Below are positions 35,295-44,742 of a stretch of DNA of 55,398 bases, in pieces. The stretch spans positions 2,792,098-2,847,495 of the forward strand of contig NZ_MEIY01000001.1 of assembly GCF_001752365.1 (NCBI RefSeq), written 5' to 3'. Position 1 is the first letter of the stretch, and every line of letters starts with the position of its first letter. Under the pieces are notes generated by a model, which saw nothing but the letters and a program-made list of their open reading frames with translations, ran no database searches and was not told the origin of the DNA. Made by a program: the position numbers and the translations under genes. This stretch comes from Marinobacter sp. X15-166B (GTDB lineage Bacteria; Pseudomonadota; Gammaproteobacteria; Pseudomonadales; Oleiphilaceae).

Positions 35295-36047
35295 TCAGGC
35301 TTTTCTTTTTCTGGACACGCCCAAGCCGGCCAGCCCGAGCCCGAGCAGCAGCAGTGAAGCGGGTTCGGGCACCCGTGCCACGCCGCCTGCACCATCGGCG
35401 CCAAAGGCATTAATCTGGTTGTTGAAAAGGAGCATTCCTGCACCGGTGGAGGTGTTCAGTGAAATGGTTTGTCCCGCCAGCGTGAAGCCGTACAATACCC
35501 CGTTAAAATAGTCCAAACCAAAGACGTTGCTGAATCCGGTCGGGCCTAGCGACACCCCGCCCCCGGTATTGGGGTTGATCGACCACAGACTGTCACCGGG
35601 TCCTGTAGTCGAAGACAGGAAAAGGTTGCCCATATCATCAAAGGCAATGTCGCCGGATTATGCGTAGCCGCCTGAGCCAATCGAAGTGGCCGAACCGTCA
35701 CCCAGATTCAGGGTGTACAAACTGTTGCCGCCACTGCCGTAAAGGGTGCCATCGCTGCTGAAAGTCAGGCCATTGATAGTCGCGCCCGTGCTGCCGATGG
35801 GGGTGGTTGATGCGTCGGACTTGTCAATTTCAAACAAGGTACCGCCGCTACTCACCCCGTACAGCCTGTCGGTGATCGGATTCAGAGCAATATCGAACAT
35901 GACCCCCGTGTTGCCGATAAAAGTCGACGTGTCGGTGGAAACATCATAGTCCCATAGACCGCCATTACTGGCCCCAATCAGCGTTGCGTTGGCCGAAGTG
36001 GCCGCGACAATCAATACCGCACCTGCGGTGTAATTTATAATTTTCAT
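35295..36047 (-). pseudogene. PEP-CTERM sorting-domain protein interrupted by an in-frame stop
   Basis: A single frame of 250 codons broken by TAA at codon 130 (35658-35660). The first part has a signal peptide (MKIINYTAGAVLIVAATSAN) and beta-propeller-like repeats (for example LYGVSSGGTLFEIDKSD). After the stop the same frame resumes with SGDIAFDDMGNLFLSS, more repeats and a classical PEP-CTERM tag: VPEPAS, a Leu/Gly membrane helix and the basic end SRKRKA. A serine codon TCA mutated to TAA would explain it. The truncated 129-aa product would be secreted without the anchor; readthrough would give the sorted form. AGGGA precedes the ATG. No exosortase gene is in the window. Confidence 0.85.
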
Positions 36048-36258
36048 AGTCTTATCCCTAAGGTGTTTGATCGGGCGCAAACAGACGTGTTCGTTCCCCA
36101 AGCGACAAGACAGCAAAAGTCGTGCGAATTTATTTTAATTGAATATTTTCAAGTAGATAGTAAGAAGGTCGTTGCGTGCGATTGCGCTATATGTAAAAAA
36201 TATCGACACACGTGAGCCAGGGTTCAGCGGTTTGAACGAACTTTACCGAACGTTTTAT

Positions 36259-36564
36259 TCAGGCAAGGGGCGCCCTGTTGATCGTGGACAAGGGCGTGTT
36301 CAGATCAAAAATCCGGCCGCGGATGTTGGTGATCCCCATGGCGCTCAGCCGGGCCGAGTGCATTTTCAGGTAAGCACTGGCGGAGGTTTCGTCTTCAAAC
36401 AGATAGATACCGCCGGCCAACCGGGCCTGTTCGTTTTCCGTCCAGATTTTCCAGATGATGCCGGGCTCATCGTTGATGGATTCGGCCAGATCGGTCAGGG
36501 CCTCGGTCATTTCGTCCCCAAAGGGACCGGGGAACTCAAAATCGACCTGTAACAGCTTACGCAT
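36259..36564 (-). CDS. ydhR: YdhR-like putative monooxygenase (ABM-fold)
   Basis: 101-aa protein closely matching E. coli YdhR in length and pattern (LLQVDFEFPGPFGDEM, then AGGIYLFEDETSASAYLKMH and FDLNTPLSTINRAPLA). YdhR has a dimeric ferredoxin-like monooxygenase fold; its substrate, perhaps aromatic, is not established. AGGAGA precedes the ATG. It follows the M24 gene by 44 bp on the same strand. Confidence 0.9.
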   Translation of the reverse strand: MRKLLQVDFEFPGPFGDEMTEALTDLAESINDEPGIIWKIWTENEQARLAGGIYLFEDETSASAYLKMHSARLSAMGITNIRGRIFDLNTPLSTINRAPLA

Positions 36565-36608
36565 GGCGGCTCTCCTGATGTTGGGTGGTTAAACGGCCCG
36601 GTGAGTGG

Positions 36609-37811
36609 CTACGCCGGTATTTCCTCCAAGGCGAACGTATTGGTGGTGATGGGTTTGGCGCCGGTTGCGGTGATGCGCACGGTTTCGCTGAAGCCGATGC
36701 CAAACTCGCCCGGTTTGCGCAAACAGATGGGCAGATGAAACACCATGTTTTCTTCCAGCGGGGCCGGGTTGTCGGTGGCTATATACTTCGCCCCCGCGAC
36801 CCAGGACGGTGGAAACGCCAGGCCCACCGGGTAGCCGAATACCCCGGAGAAAAAGGCACGATCGGCGATCGGTGCCATGGCGGCCTCGCCGGCAAGGGCG
36901 GCCGAGGCAAAACTGGCGCCGGCCCGGGCGGCCGTCATCACTGCTTCGAGCACGTCCAGACACACCAGGTGGAATTCGCGCATTTCCGCCGACGCCCGGC
37001 CGAGCACTGCGGTGCGCATCATGGGCGCCGTATAGCGGCGCCGCGCCGCGCCGAATTCGGTGAACACAGCGTCGCCGGGGGCCACGGCAAACCCGCTATG
37101 ATTGGTGTGAATGATGCCGCTGCGGGCACCGGTGGTGACAATCGGTTGCATGCTCATGAACTCGCTGCCCGCGCCCAGCATGGCTCCGGCCCCGGCCTGG
37201 GCAATCTCATGGTCGATCACCCCCGCCCGCAGCACCGCGCCCGCAGCGTCCAGTCCGGCGCAGGTGATGGTCGCGCTTTCGTCCAGATACGCCAGTTCGG
37301 CGGGGGATTTCACCATACGGACACGGTCCATCAGCCCGCCAAAATCAGCAAACCGGGCGTTGTCCAGTTTGTGCATCAGGGCTGACAGCAGCCCCGGCCG
37401 CAAGGATCCGGTCCAGGGGTTGAAGCCGATCCGCGGTGCGGGGGTGCCGGCGGTGCGGCGCACCTGGGCGGCCAGATCGCTGGCCACAGCTTCGGGCGCC
37501 TGCCAGGGGTATCCGGTTACCTCGTCCACCCGACTCAGGCATACGGCGGGGCCGACCTCAATGGCCGGTACGAACAGCTGGGTGCGTTCGGGGGTGACCA
37601 GCAGAATGCATTGCACCGAGACCTCGAAGGAGGTGTATCCGGTCAGGTAACACAACTCGCCGGCATCGGTGAGCAGCAGCAGATCCAGCCCGGCGGCGAC
37701 CATGTGTTCGCGCACGGTGGTGAGCCGGGTCTGGTAGTCAGCGGGGGTGAACGCCAGCGCCGGTTCGGGGAACCGGCGCTGCAGGGTGTCGCGGTAAGTA
37801 CGGTAATCCAT
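36609..37811 (-). CDS. M24 (pita-bread) family protein, creatinase/ectoine-hydrolase-like
   Basis: 400 aa with a creatinase N-terminal domain (about 1-165) and a C-terminal pita-bread domain. In metal-dependent aminopeptidases the ligands lie in a D-x-G...D-x-T-R-T pattern; here the segment reads VFTEFGAARRRYTAPMMRT, with Glu and Ala in place of the two Asp. That matches metal-free members such as creatinase and some ectoine hydrolases, so it probably cleaves a C-N bond in a small compound rather than a peptide. Weak ribosome site at the ATG. Flanked by YdhR-like and LysR genes on the same strand. Substrate unknown. Confidence 0.82.
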   Translation of the reverse strand: MDYRTYRDTLQRRFPEPALAFTPADYQTRLTTVREHMVAAGLDLLLLTDAGELCYLTGYTSFEVSVQCILLVTPERTQLFVPAIEVGPAVCLSRVDEVTGYPWQAPEAVASDLAAQVRRTAGTPAPRIGFNPWTGSLRPGLLSALMHKLDNARFADFGGLMDRVRMVKSPAELAYLDESATITCAGLDAAGAVLRAGVIDHEIAQAGAGAMLGAGSEFMSMQPIVTTGARSGIIHTNHSGFAVAPGDAVFTEFGAARRRYTAPMMRTAVLGRASAEMREFHLVCLDVLEAVMTAARAGASFASAALAGEAAMAPIADRAFFSGVFGYPVGLAFPPSWVAGAKYIATDNPAPLEENMVFHLPICLRKPGEFGIGFSETVRITATGAKPITTNTFALEEIPA

Positions 37812-37924
37812 GAGTTGCGGGCCCTATGTGTCAGCGCGGGTGAGGCCGGAGCGGTGCACAGAACCACTATGGCCCATTGCCGATCGGTCCGTAAAGCACT
37901 GGCTCGTAAAAAGTCGCCAACAGC

Positions 37925-38860
37925 CTACTCCGGGTGGGTGTCCTGAGGAGGGGGCAGTAAACCGCGTACCGGGTCGAACCGCATGCGGCGCAGGCGGTCA
38001 ACAAACCACTTGAGGCCTTTGCCTTTATTGTTGCGTGTCCAGGCTGCGGCTATGTCCACCGGTGGTCGTGGCGCATTCAGGGTCAACAGCTCCAGTCGCC
38101 CGTCGGCCAGCTCCCGGGAAATCCGGTGGCGGGGCAGGTAACCGACGCCCAGCCCTTTGCACTGCACTGCTATTTTATGGGCGATGGTGGGCACGATGAT
38201 GCGGCTGCGGCCATCCAGCAGCCCGGAGGAGCGCGCCGGCAGGCGTTGCGAACTGTCGGCCACGACCACGGTGGGGTAATCCTGTATCGCCGTGGCCGGC
38301 AGTGGCGTGGGCAGACGGGTCAGCGGATGACCGGCCGCCACGGCGAAAGCGAAATCCACTTGGCCCAGTGCATGCAGCGCAAATCCCGGCGTCGGGGGGG
38401 CGCCCTCGGCGCCAATCACCAGATCACAGCGATCGTCACTGAGCGCATCCCAACTTCCGGCGAGCACTTCTTCACTCAGGCGGATCTCGGTTCGGGGCTG
38501 CAGCCGCTGGAATGCGGCAATCAGGTCGTAAACCGGCTCACAGTTCAGCACACTGTCCACACAAATACGCAGCTCGGCCTCCCAGCCGTCCGCCGCCTGC
38601 CGGGCCAGGGCGGTCAATTCTTCCGAGGCTTTGAGAATGTGTCGGCCCTGTTCCAGCACCAGCCGTCCGGCCGCGGTCAGTTCCGCTTTGCGCCGGCTGC
38701 GGTCAAACAGTGCCACGCCCAGATCCTCTTCCAGCTTGCTCACGGTGTAGGATACCGCCGAGGGCACACGGTGCAGCTCGTCGGCGGCAGCGGCAAAACT
38801 CTGACGGCGGTCGATCGCATCGAGGGTTTGTAAAGCGTCCAGGGAGATGAGCGAAACCAT
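37925..38860 (-). CDS. LysR family regulator (YhaJ-like)
   Basis: 311-aa LysR regulator, HTH at about 5-62 (SFAAAADELHRVPSAVSYTVSK), effector domain to about 295. It is divergent from glutathionyl-hydroquinone reductase and pirin genes, the setting of YhaJ in E. coli next to yqjG and yhaK, so it is probably the aromatic/quinone-responsive activator of that cluster. The shared 174-bp promoter is AT-rich and holds two dyads. Confidence 0.85.
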   Translation of the reverse strand: MVSLISLDALQTLDAIDRRQSFAAAADELHRVPSAVSYTVSKLEEDLGVALFDRSRRKAELTAAGRLVLEQGRHILKASEELTALARQAADGWEAELRICVDSVLNCEPVYDLIAAFQRLQPRTEIRLSEEVLAGSWDALSDDRCDLVIGAEGAPPTPGFALHALGQVDFAFAVAAGHPLTRLPTPLPATAIQDYPTVVVADSSQRLPARSSGLLDGRSRIIVPTIAHKIAVQCKGLGVGYLPRHRISRELADGRLELLTLNAPRPPVDIAAAWTRNNKGKGLKWFVDRLRRMRFDPVRGLLPPPQDTHPE

Positions 38861-38902
38861 AGTTCAGTTTTCCTGATCATATAGGTCAAAACATTCCGCT
38901 AT

Positions 38903-38960
38903 TAAGTATTAACTTATTCAAATACAGTAAATACAACAAACAGCGTAATTGATATTACGC
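38903..38960. promoter_or_regulatory. divergent promoter with LysR-type dyads
   Basis: Two dyads: TAAGT-ATTA-ACTTA (38903-38916) and GCGTAAT-TGAT-ATTACGC (38943-38960, perfect 7-bp arms). Such symmetric AT-containing elements between a LysR gene and its divergent target are typical activator sites. Confidence 0.5.
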
Positions 38961-39034
38961 GTTTAAAGCACCCTGAGCCACGGGCAACACAGATTCGGGG
39001 TGCCACACATTCACACACCAACGGAGGCACGCTT

Positions 39035-40039
39035 ATGGGCCTGCTTGTTGATGGACAGTGGGTTGACCGCTGGTACGACACCGACGCCAACAAAGGTCGC
39101 TTTGAGCGCAGCGAATCCCAGTTCCGCAACTGGATTACCGCCGACGGCAGCGCCGGCCCCAGCGGTGAGGGCGGCTTCAAAGCGGAGCCCGGACGGTATC
39201 ATCTGTACGTATCGCTGGCCTGCCCCTGGGCCCACCGAACCTTGATCCTGCGCAAGCTCAAAGGGCTGGAAACCATGATTTCCGTGTCGGTGGTCAACCC
39301 GCTCATGCGTGAGCATGGCTGGACTTTTGAGCCGGACGAAGGCGTCGTGGCCGACCCCGTTTTCGGGGCGCAATACATGCATCAGATTTACACCGCCGCC
39401 GGCCCGGAGTACACCGGGCGGGTGACCATTCCGGTGCTCTGGGACAAGCAGCAAAACCGTCTGGTCAGCAACGAATCGTCGGAGATCATCCGCATGCTGA
39501 ACACCGCGTTCGACGGCATCGGCGCCGCTTCCGGCGACTATTACCCGGAGGCGCTGCGTGAGGAGATTGACCGCATCAACGCCTACGTTTACGAGCGGGT
39601 CAACAACGGGGTCTACAAGGCCGGTTTTGCCACCACGCAAGACGCTTACGAGGAAGCGGTCCGCCCGCTGTTTGAAGCCCTGGATGAACTGGATCAGCGG
39701 TTGTCGACCCGGCGTTACCTGGTGGGCGAGCAGATCACCGAAGCCGACTGGCGGCTGTTCACGACGCTGATCCGCTTTGATGCGGTGTACCACGGGCACT
39801 TCAAGTGCAACTTGAAACAGATCGCCGATTACCCGCAGCTGGCCGGCTATGTGCGCGAACTGTACCAGTGGCCCGGGGTGGCCGAGACGGTCAACATGAA
39901 ACACATCAAAGAACATTATTACCGCAGTCACGCCACCATCAACCCGACCGGGGTGGTGCCGGCTGGCCCGGTGCTGGATCTGGATGCGCCCCATGGGCGG
40001 GCGGGTGTTCAGCAACAGGCGGATCCGGAGGAAAATTAA
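39035..40039 (+). CDS. yqjG: glutathionyl-hydroquinone reductase (YqjG-like)
   Basis: 334-aa xi-class glutathione transferase. The catalytic Cys63 lies in SLACPWAHR, at the same residue number as in E. coli YqjG. N-terminal thioredoxin-like and C-terminal all-helical GST domains are complete. It removes glutathione from glutathionyl-hydroquinones, recycling quinones that had reacted with glutathione. GGAGG precedes the ATG. First gene of a quinone-stress operon with pirin and WrbA, 24 and 50 bp intergenic gaps. Confidence 0.93.
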   Translation: MGLLVDGQWVDRWYDTDANKGRFERSESQFRNWITADGSAGPSGEGGFKAEPGRYHLYVSLACPWAHRTLILRKLKGLETMISVSVVNPLMREHGWTFEPDEGVVADPVFGAQYMHQIYTAAGPEYTGRVTIPVLWDKQQNRLVSNESSEIIRMLNTAFDGIGAASGDYYPEALREEIDRINAYVYERVNNGVYKAGFATTQDAYEEAVRPLFEALDELDQRLSTRRYLVGEQITEADWRLFTTLIRFDAVYHGHFKCNLKQIADYPQLAGYVRELYQWPGVAETVNMKHIKEHYYRSHATINPTGVVPAGPVLDLDAPHGRAGVQQQADPEEN

Positions 40040-40063
40040 GCGGATAACACAGGAGCACCAGTG

Positions 40064-40762
40064 ATGATCGAACTTCGACCGCACCGCGAACTGGGCGGCG
40101 CCCGATACGGCTGGCTGGACACCCGCCACCATTTTTCGTTCGCCGAGTATTACGACCCCAGGCGTATGCACTGGGGCGATCTCAGAGTCTGGAACGACGA
40201 CACCATAGCGCCGCGTTCGGGTTTTCCGCGTCATCCGCACCGCGACATGGAAATCATCACCTACGTGCGCAAAGGGGCCATCACCCACGAGGATAGCCTC
40301 GGCAACCGGGGGCGCACCGAGGCCGGTGATGTCCAGGTCATGAGTGCCGGCACGGGAATCGCCCACAGTGAAATGAACGAAGAGGACGTGCCCACCCAGC
40401 TCTTCCAGATCTGGATCATACCCAATGAAACCGGTCTGCCCCCGAGCTGGAGTACCCAGCCGTTTCCCAAAGGCGAGCGCAGCGGGTCATTCATCACCCT
40501 CGCCAGTGGCATGCCGGGTGATGACGAGGCCTTGTCGATCCGCGCGGATGCTCGGCTGGTTGCCGCCACCCTGGAAGCGGGGCAGAGCGCCGCCTACGCC
40601 ATAGCTCCCGGCCGCAAGGTGTACCTGGTGCCGGCGAGCGGCCAGATCGAGGTGAATGGAGTGCTGGCTTCGACCGGCGACGGCGTGGCGGTTCGGGATG
40701 AAACGCAGCTGCAGGTGCGCGCGCAGGAAAGCAGTGAAGTCGTGCTGGTGGATGTGGCCTGA
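40064..40762 (+). CDS. yhaK: pirin family protein (YhaK-like quercetinase)
   Basis: 232-aa bicupin of the pirin family, near YhaK. Metal ligands of the first cupin are visible as [11 protein letters not shown] and [11 protein letters not shown]. Pirin relatives YhhW and YhaK have quercetin 2,3-dioxygenase or redox-sensor roles. ATG at 40064 has AGGAG 8 nt upstream. It lies between the hydroquinone reductase and WrbA genes, which supports a role with flavonoids or quinones. Confidence 0.9.
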   Translation: MIELRPHRELGGARYGWLDTRHHFSFAEYYDPRRMHWGDLRVWNDDTIAPRSGFPRHPHRDMEIITYVRKGAITHEDSLGNRGRTEAGDVQVMSAGTGIAHSEMNEEDVPTQLFQIWIIPNETGLPPSWSTQPFPKGERSGSFITLASGMPGDDEALSIRADARLVAATLEAGQSAAYAIAPGRKVYLVPASGQIEVNGVLASTGDGVAVRDETQLQVRAQESSEVVLVDVA

Positions 40763-40812
40763 GCAAGACGCGCCGCCACCCAATTAACCCTACAGAAAGA
40801 GGATTGCAAGAC

Positions 40813-41412
40813 ATGACCAAGGTTCTGGTGCTTTATTATTCCATGTACGGTCACATGGAAACCATGGCGCACGCCGTCGCCGAAGGGGCCCGTGGCGTTT
40901 CCACAGTGGAGGTGACGGTGAAACGCATCCCCGAAACCATGGACGCCGAGGCATTCAAGGCAGCCGGTGGCAAGGTCGATCAGGATGCCCAGGTGGCTTC
41001 GCCCGCAGAGCTGGCAGACTACGACGCCATCATCGTGGGCACGCCCACGCGGTTCGGCAACATGGCCGGGCAGGTGCGTACCTTTTTCGACCAGACCGGT
41101 GGTCTCTGGGCCCAAGGTGCGCTGGCCGGTAAGGTGGCCAGTGTGTTCACCTCAACCGGTACCGGCGGTGGTCAGGAAATGACCATTACCTCCACCTGGA
41201 CCACGCTGGCGCACCACGGCATGATCATCGTTCCCCTCGGTTATACCACGCCCGAGCTTGCCGATATTTCTGCGGTGAGTGGCGGTACGCCCTATGGCGC
41301 ATCGACCATCGCCGGTGGAGATGGCTCGCGCCAGCCCGATGAGCGGGAGCTGAAAATCGCTATCCATCAGGGTAAGCGGGTTGCCCAAATCGCCGCTAAG
41401 CTGAACGGCTGA
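40813..41412 (+). CDS. wrbA: NAD(P)H:quinone oxidoreductase WrbA
   Basis: 199-aa flavodoxin-like FMN enzyme that reduces quinones by two electrons. Phosphate-binding loop [10 protein letters not shown] follows the first strand, and the [22 protein letters not shown] segment is characteristic of WrbA. A GAGGA site precedes the ATG. Third gene of the quinone-stress operon. Confidence 0.95.
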   Translation: MTKVLVLYYSMYGHMETMAHAVAEGARGVSTVEVTVKRIPETMDAEAFKAAGGKVDQDAQVASPAELADYDAIIVGTPTRFGNMAGQVRTFFDQTGGLWAQGALAGKVASVFTSTGTGGGQEMTITSTWTTLAHHGMIIVPLGYTTPELADISAVSGGTPYGASTIAGGDGSRQPDERELKIAIHQGKRVAQIAAKLNG

Positions 41413-41421
41413 CCGCGCGCT

Positions 41422-41459
41422 CAGCGCCCTGAATAGAGACGCGGTCCTTCAGGGCGCTG
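41422..41459. terminator. bidirectional hairpin between wrbA and ynfA
   Basis: CAGCGCCCTGAA (41422-41433) is exactly complementary to 41448-41459, loop 14 nt. It lies between convergent genes and could end transcription from both, although no T run follows. Confidence 0.55.
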
Positions 41460-41490
41460 CCTGTGAGGGCGATGATCATACGGGCAAGGT

Positions 41491-41823
41491 TCAGGGGCCT
41501 CTGGGGGCAAACATGATGATGGCCATGCCCGTCAGCGCGACCCCGGAACCCACCATGTCCCAGGTGGTGGGCCGAATGCCGTCCACGGTCCATAGCCACA
41601 GAATGGCCATGAAGATATAGACCCCTCCGTAGGCGGCATACACACGCCCGGCGGCAGTGGGATGCAAAGATAACAGCCAGACAAAGGCCAGCAGACTCAG
41701 CGCGCCCGGCAGCAACAGCCAGGCCGATTTGCCCTCCCGCAGCCACAGGTAGGGCAGGTAGCAGCCCAGAATTTCCGCCAACGCAGTGACCACAAACAGG
41801 CCGACAGTCTTCAGTTCCGGCAA
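41491..41823 (-). CDS. YnfA family small membrane protein (UPF0060)
   Basis: 110 aa with four predicted membrane helices, the layout of YnfA/UPF0060 ([20 protein letters not shown], then [20 protein letters not shown]). YnfA is an SMR-like protein in which an efflux role has been proposed. Start is TTG at 41823 with GGAGGT 9 nt upstream. Confidence 0.92.
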   Translation of the reverse strand: MPELKTVGLFVVTALAEILGCYLPYLWLREGKSAWLLLPGALSLLAFVWLLSLHPTAAGRVYAAYGGVYIFMAILWLWTVDGIRPTTWDMVGSGVALTGMAIIMFAPRGP

Positions 41824-41866
41824 CGAATCTTACCTCCGCACCCCGGCGCACTCGCCTATCAGGGTA

Positions 41867-42391
41867 TTAACGAATGAACTGGTCGACGTACTCCCGACCC
41901 AGACCGCAGGCCTCATAATGCTTGCGGCACATGTCGATTTTGGTGAACACATCGTCAAAGCCGGTGAGGTTGCCCCAGGGGTCAACGTAATTCATGACCC
42001 CGTTTACCTGAAACAGGGTGATCATCTCGTCCACGTCATCGTCAACCACCAGGGTGTGGGTTTCGCCGGGAGGTTCGTACACATAGCTGCCCTCCGTGGC
42101 TACCCATTCATGCTCCAGATAACGCCACCGGCCTTTGAGGACCATGCCGTGCACCGGGCTGGAATGACGGTGGCGGCTCAACACGCCTGATTTGCGCACC
42201 CGCAGCAAGCTGACCCAATACCCCTGGGAGACATGCAGGCACAGCGGGCGGAAATCGACCCCTTCCGACTGCGGCACCCAAACCCGCTCATCGTCGGGGA
42301 TGGCCTGGGGCACGATGATGTCGAGCGGGGCGTCTTCAGGGCGGGGGTACTGATAGGGCATTCGCTTGTTATCGTCATTATTGGCAGGCAT
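41867..42391 (-). CDS. cupin, 2,4'-dihydroxyacetophenone dioxygenase family
   Basis: 174-aa single-cupin protein. The metal-binding pattern SRHRHSSPVHG with a later GETHTL is that of 2,4'-dihydroxyacetophenone dioxygenase relatives, Fe-dependent enzymes that cleave aromatic ketones. Many homologues in this family are of unproven substrate. GGAGAAG precedes the ATG. No aromatic-degradation genes are adjacent. Confidence 0.82.
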   Translation of the reverse strand: MPANNDDNKRMPYQYPRPEDAPLDIIVPQAIPDDERVWVPQSEGVDFRPLCLHVSQGYWVSLLRVRKSGVLSRHRHSSPVHGMVLKGRWRYLEHEWVATEGSYVYEPPGETHTLVVDDDVDEMITLFQVNGVMNYVDPWGNLTGFDDVFTKIDMCRKHYEACGLGREYVDQFIR

Positions 42392-42451
42392 ATCTTCTCC
42401 AGAGCCTTGAGGTCAGAATCAGGGCCACGGTGTGGATGTGGGAGAAACAAA

Positions 42452-42622
42452 CTAAGGTAAAACCGCTGCACCGTCAATTTCAGCGGATCGCCCGGGGTGT
42501 TCCCAATATTCCGTCAGGGCTCGTTTTATGGACGGCCGTTCAAATTCATAAGTGTCGTGGTGCAGGCACCAACGCAGATAGCCGGCCACCGCTTGGCGTT
42601 GCAGGTTGCTGAGTGTGGCCAT
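42452..42622 (-). CDS. small hypothetical protein downstream of sstT
   Basis: 56-aa frame starting 14 nt after the sstT stop, with protein-like composition (LQRQAVAGYLRWCLHHDTYE, then FERPSIKRALTEYWEHPGRS). No good ribosome site; it may depend on readthrough from sstT. Not recognised. Confidence 0.4.
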   Translation of the reverse strand: MATLSNLQRQAVAGYLRWCLHHDTYEFERPSIKRALTEYWEHPGRSAEIDGAAVLP

Positions 42623-42635
42623 AGACTGCCCGTAC

Positions 42636-43859
42636 TCAACCCTGCTTGGGGATCGCCCGGTGACAGGCCGCGGCGGTAAAGAGCACGTCGGTCGACGAGT
42701 TGAGAGCCGTTTCGGTGGAATCCTGCACCACACTGATGACGAAGCCGATGGCGACCACCTGCATGGCCACTTCCATGGGTACCCCGAACAGGCTCGTGGC
42801 CATGGGAATCAACAGCAACGAGCCACCGGCAACCCCGGACACCCCACAGGCCGCCAGCGCGGATACCACGCACAGCAGCAAGGCCGTCGGGAAATCAACC
42901 GGAATGCCCAGGGTATGGGCGGTCGCCAGGGTGATCACCGAGATGGTGATTGCGGCGCCGGCCATGTTGATGGTGGCGCCCAGCGGGATGGAGATGGCGT
43001 AGGTGTCGGTGTCCAGCTCCAGCCGCTCGCACAGGGCCATATTGACGGGGATGTTGGCCGCCGAACTGCGGGTGAAGAAAGCGGTGATGGCACTGCCGCG
43101 CAGACAATCGAACACCAGTGGGTAAGGGTTGCGGCGAATCTGCCAGAAGACAATGAGCGGGTTGGTGACCAGCGCCACGAACAGCATACACCCGACGATT
43201 ACACCCAGCAGCTGACCATAACCCAGCAGTGCGCCGATCCCCGACTCCGCCAGGGTGTTGGCGACAAGCCCGAAAATCCCCAGCGGCGCGAGACGAATGA
43301 CACCACGGACGATGCCGGAGACGGCGTCTGACACGTCGTCCAGCGCCTGGCGGGTGGTTTCCTTGGCGTTACGCAGCATGAAACCGAGGCCCACGGCCCA
43401 CACCAGAATGGCAATGAAGTTGGCCTCCATCAGGGCCGTGACCGGGTTGGTGACCGCGCTCAGGACCAGGTTGCGTAAAATTTCCGCAATCCCCGCAGGC
43501 GGGTTGCCACTCACGCCAGACAGGTCCAGCGACAGTTCGGTGGGAATCAGGAAACTGGCCACCACGGCCACCATGGCGGCCACCAGCGTGCCCACCACGT
43601 AGAGCACCAGCACCCCGCGAATGTGGGTGGGCTGTCCCTGCTGGTGGCGGGCAATGGCGGCCGCCACCAGCACAAACACCAGCACCGGCGCCACGGCTTT
43701 CAGGGCCGACACGAACAGCTGACCGAGCAGGGCCACCGAGGCGGCGGCTTCGGTCGAGACGATGGCCAGCACCACCCCGCCCACAATGCCGAGTGCAATC
43801 TGAGTAACCAGCCCCAGCCGCATAAAAGGTCGAAAAACAGAGTGCAATCCAGAAAGCAT
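42636..43859 (-). CDS. sstT: serine/threonine:sodium symporter SstT
   Basis: 407-aa inner-membrane transporter of the dicarboxylate/amino acid:cation symporter family (DAACS). The re-entrant [13 protein letters not shown] segment and the [19 protein letters not shown] region are typical of SstT, which takes up serine and threonine with sodium. ATG at 43859 has GAGG upstream and is preferred over an in-frame start at 43913. Confidence 0.94.
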   Translation of the reverse strand: MLSGLHSVFRPFMRLGLVTQIALGIVGGVVLAIVSTEAAASVALLGQLFVSALKAVAPVLVFVLVAAAIARHQQGQPTHIRGVLVLYVVGTLVAAMVAVVASFLIPTELSLDLSGVSGNPPAGIAEILRNLVLSAVTNPVTALMEANFIAILVWAVGLGFMLRNAKETTRQALDDVSDAVSGIVRGVIRLAPLGIFGLVANTLAESGIGALLGYGQLLGVIVGCMLFVALVTNPLIVFWQIRRNPYPLVFDCLRGSAITAFFTRSSAANIPVNMALCERLELDTDTYAISIPLGATINMAGAAITISVITLATAHTLGIPVDFPTALLLCVVSALAACGVSGVAGGSLLLIPMATSLFGVPMEVAMQVVAIGFVISVVQDSTETALNSSTDVLFTAAACHRAIPKQG

Positions 43860-44092
43860 GAAAACCTCACGTTGGAGCTGTAACAAAAACGAATCAGGGT
43901 CCGCCCGGTGCATGGGGACGTATCTGGCGCGCTATGATAACGCATAGTTAAGAGGTGTAAATGTGTCGGTTGTGGTTAATTTGATCAAGTTTTCTGAATG
44001 TCCGGACGCCGGCCTTTTAACTCGTTGATTAACTGAAAATCTACCGGCCAACGCCGTTTTCGAATGAAATCACGCCCGCGGCAATCGCTGCG

Positions 44093-44653
44093 CTAGGAAT
44101 GCGCTGCCTGCCACTGTGAGCGGGTGATTTTATAAAGCACGTGCTCACAAAGCGGGTGGCCCGGGTCTATGTCCGGGTGCCTGAAGTTGGCCCGGGTATC
44201 GGTCATGCCCAGGCGCGCCATGACCGCGCGGGAGCGCTGATTGGCGACCGCGCTGAACGCGACCACTTCGTCCAGGGCCAGCTCCTCAAAGGCGAACCGC
44301 AAGGCCTCGGTAGCCGCTTCCGTGGCGTAGCCCTGGCCCCAGAAGGAGCGGTGGAGCCGCCAGCCCACTTCCACGCAGGGCGCAAAGGGCAGATCGGCGC
44401 TGGGCTGATGCAGACCCGCGAACCCGATGAAACGGCTCTGTTCCCGCAAGCTGACGGCCCAAAAACCCCAGCCACGGTCTGCGATCAGCTGTTGGCATTT
44501 ATTGGCCATGGCATCGCTTTCGATTGATTGCAGCGGGCGGGGAAAGTATTCCATTACGGCGGGGTCTGCGTTCAACTCAGCGAATACAGGCAAGTCAGCC
44601 GCTTGCCACTGCCGCAGACATAAACGTCGGGTCGTTAGCTGACACGTTTGCAT
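44093..44653 (-). CDS. GNAT N-acetyltransferase (RimJ/RimL type)
   Basis: 186-aa acetyltransferase with the RimJ/RimL layout: TTRRLCLRQW start, GWRLHRSFWGQGYATEAATE acetyl-CoA loop (about 97-116) and FSAVANQRSRAVMARLGM. It may modify ribosomal protein N-termini or a small amine. AAAGGAG precedes the ATG at 44653. Confidence 0.88.
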   Translation of the reverse strand: MQTCQLTTRRLCLRQWQAADLPVFAELNADPAVMEYFPRPLQSIESDAMANKCQQLIADRGWGFWAVSLREQSRFIGFAGLHQPSADLPFAPCVEVGWRLHRSFWGQGYATEAATEALRFAFEELALDEVVAFSAVANQRSRAVMARLGMTDTRANFRHPDIDPGHPLCEHVLYKITRSQWQAAHS

Positions 44654-44742
44654 GACGTGGGGCTCCTTTGGTTCATAGGAGAGTCCGGCGCGCCGCGCGG
44701 TTGCGGTGCGTCCGGGTGAAGCCTGACGGTGTGGCCGCCGGG

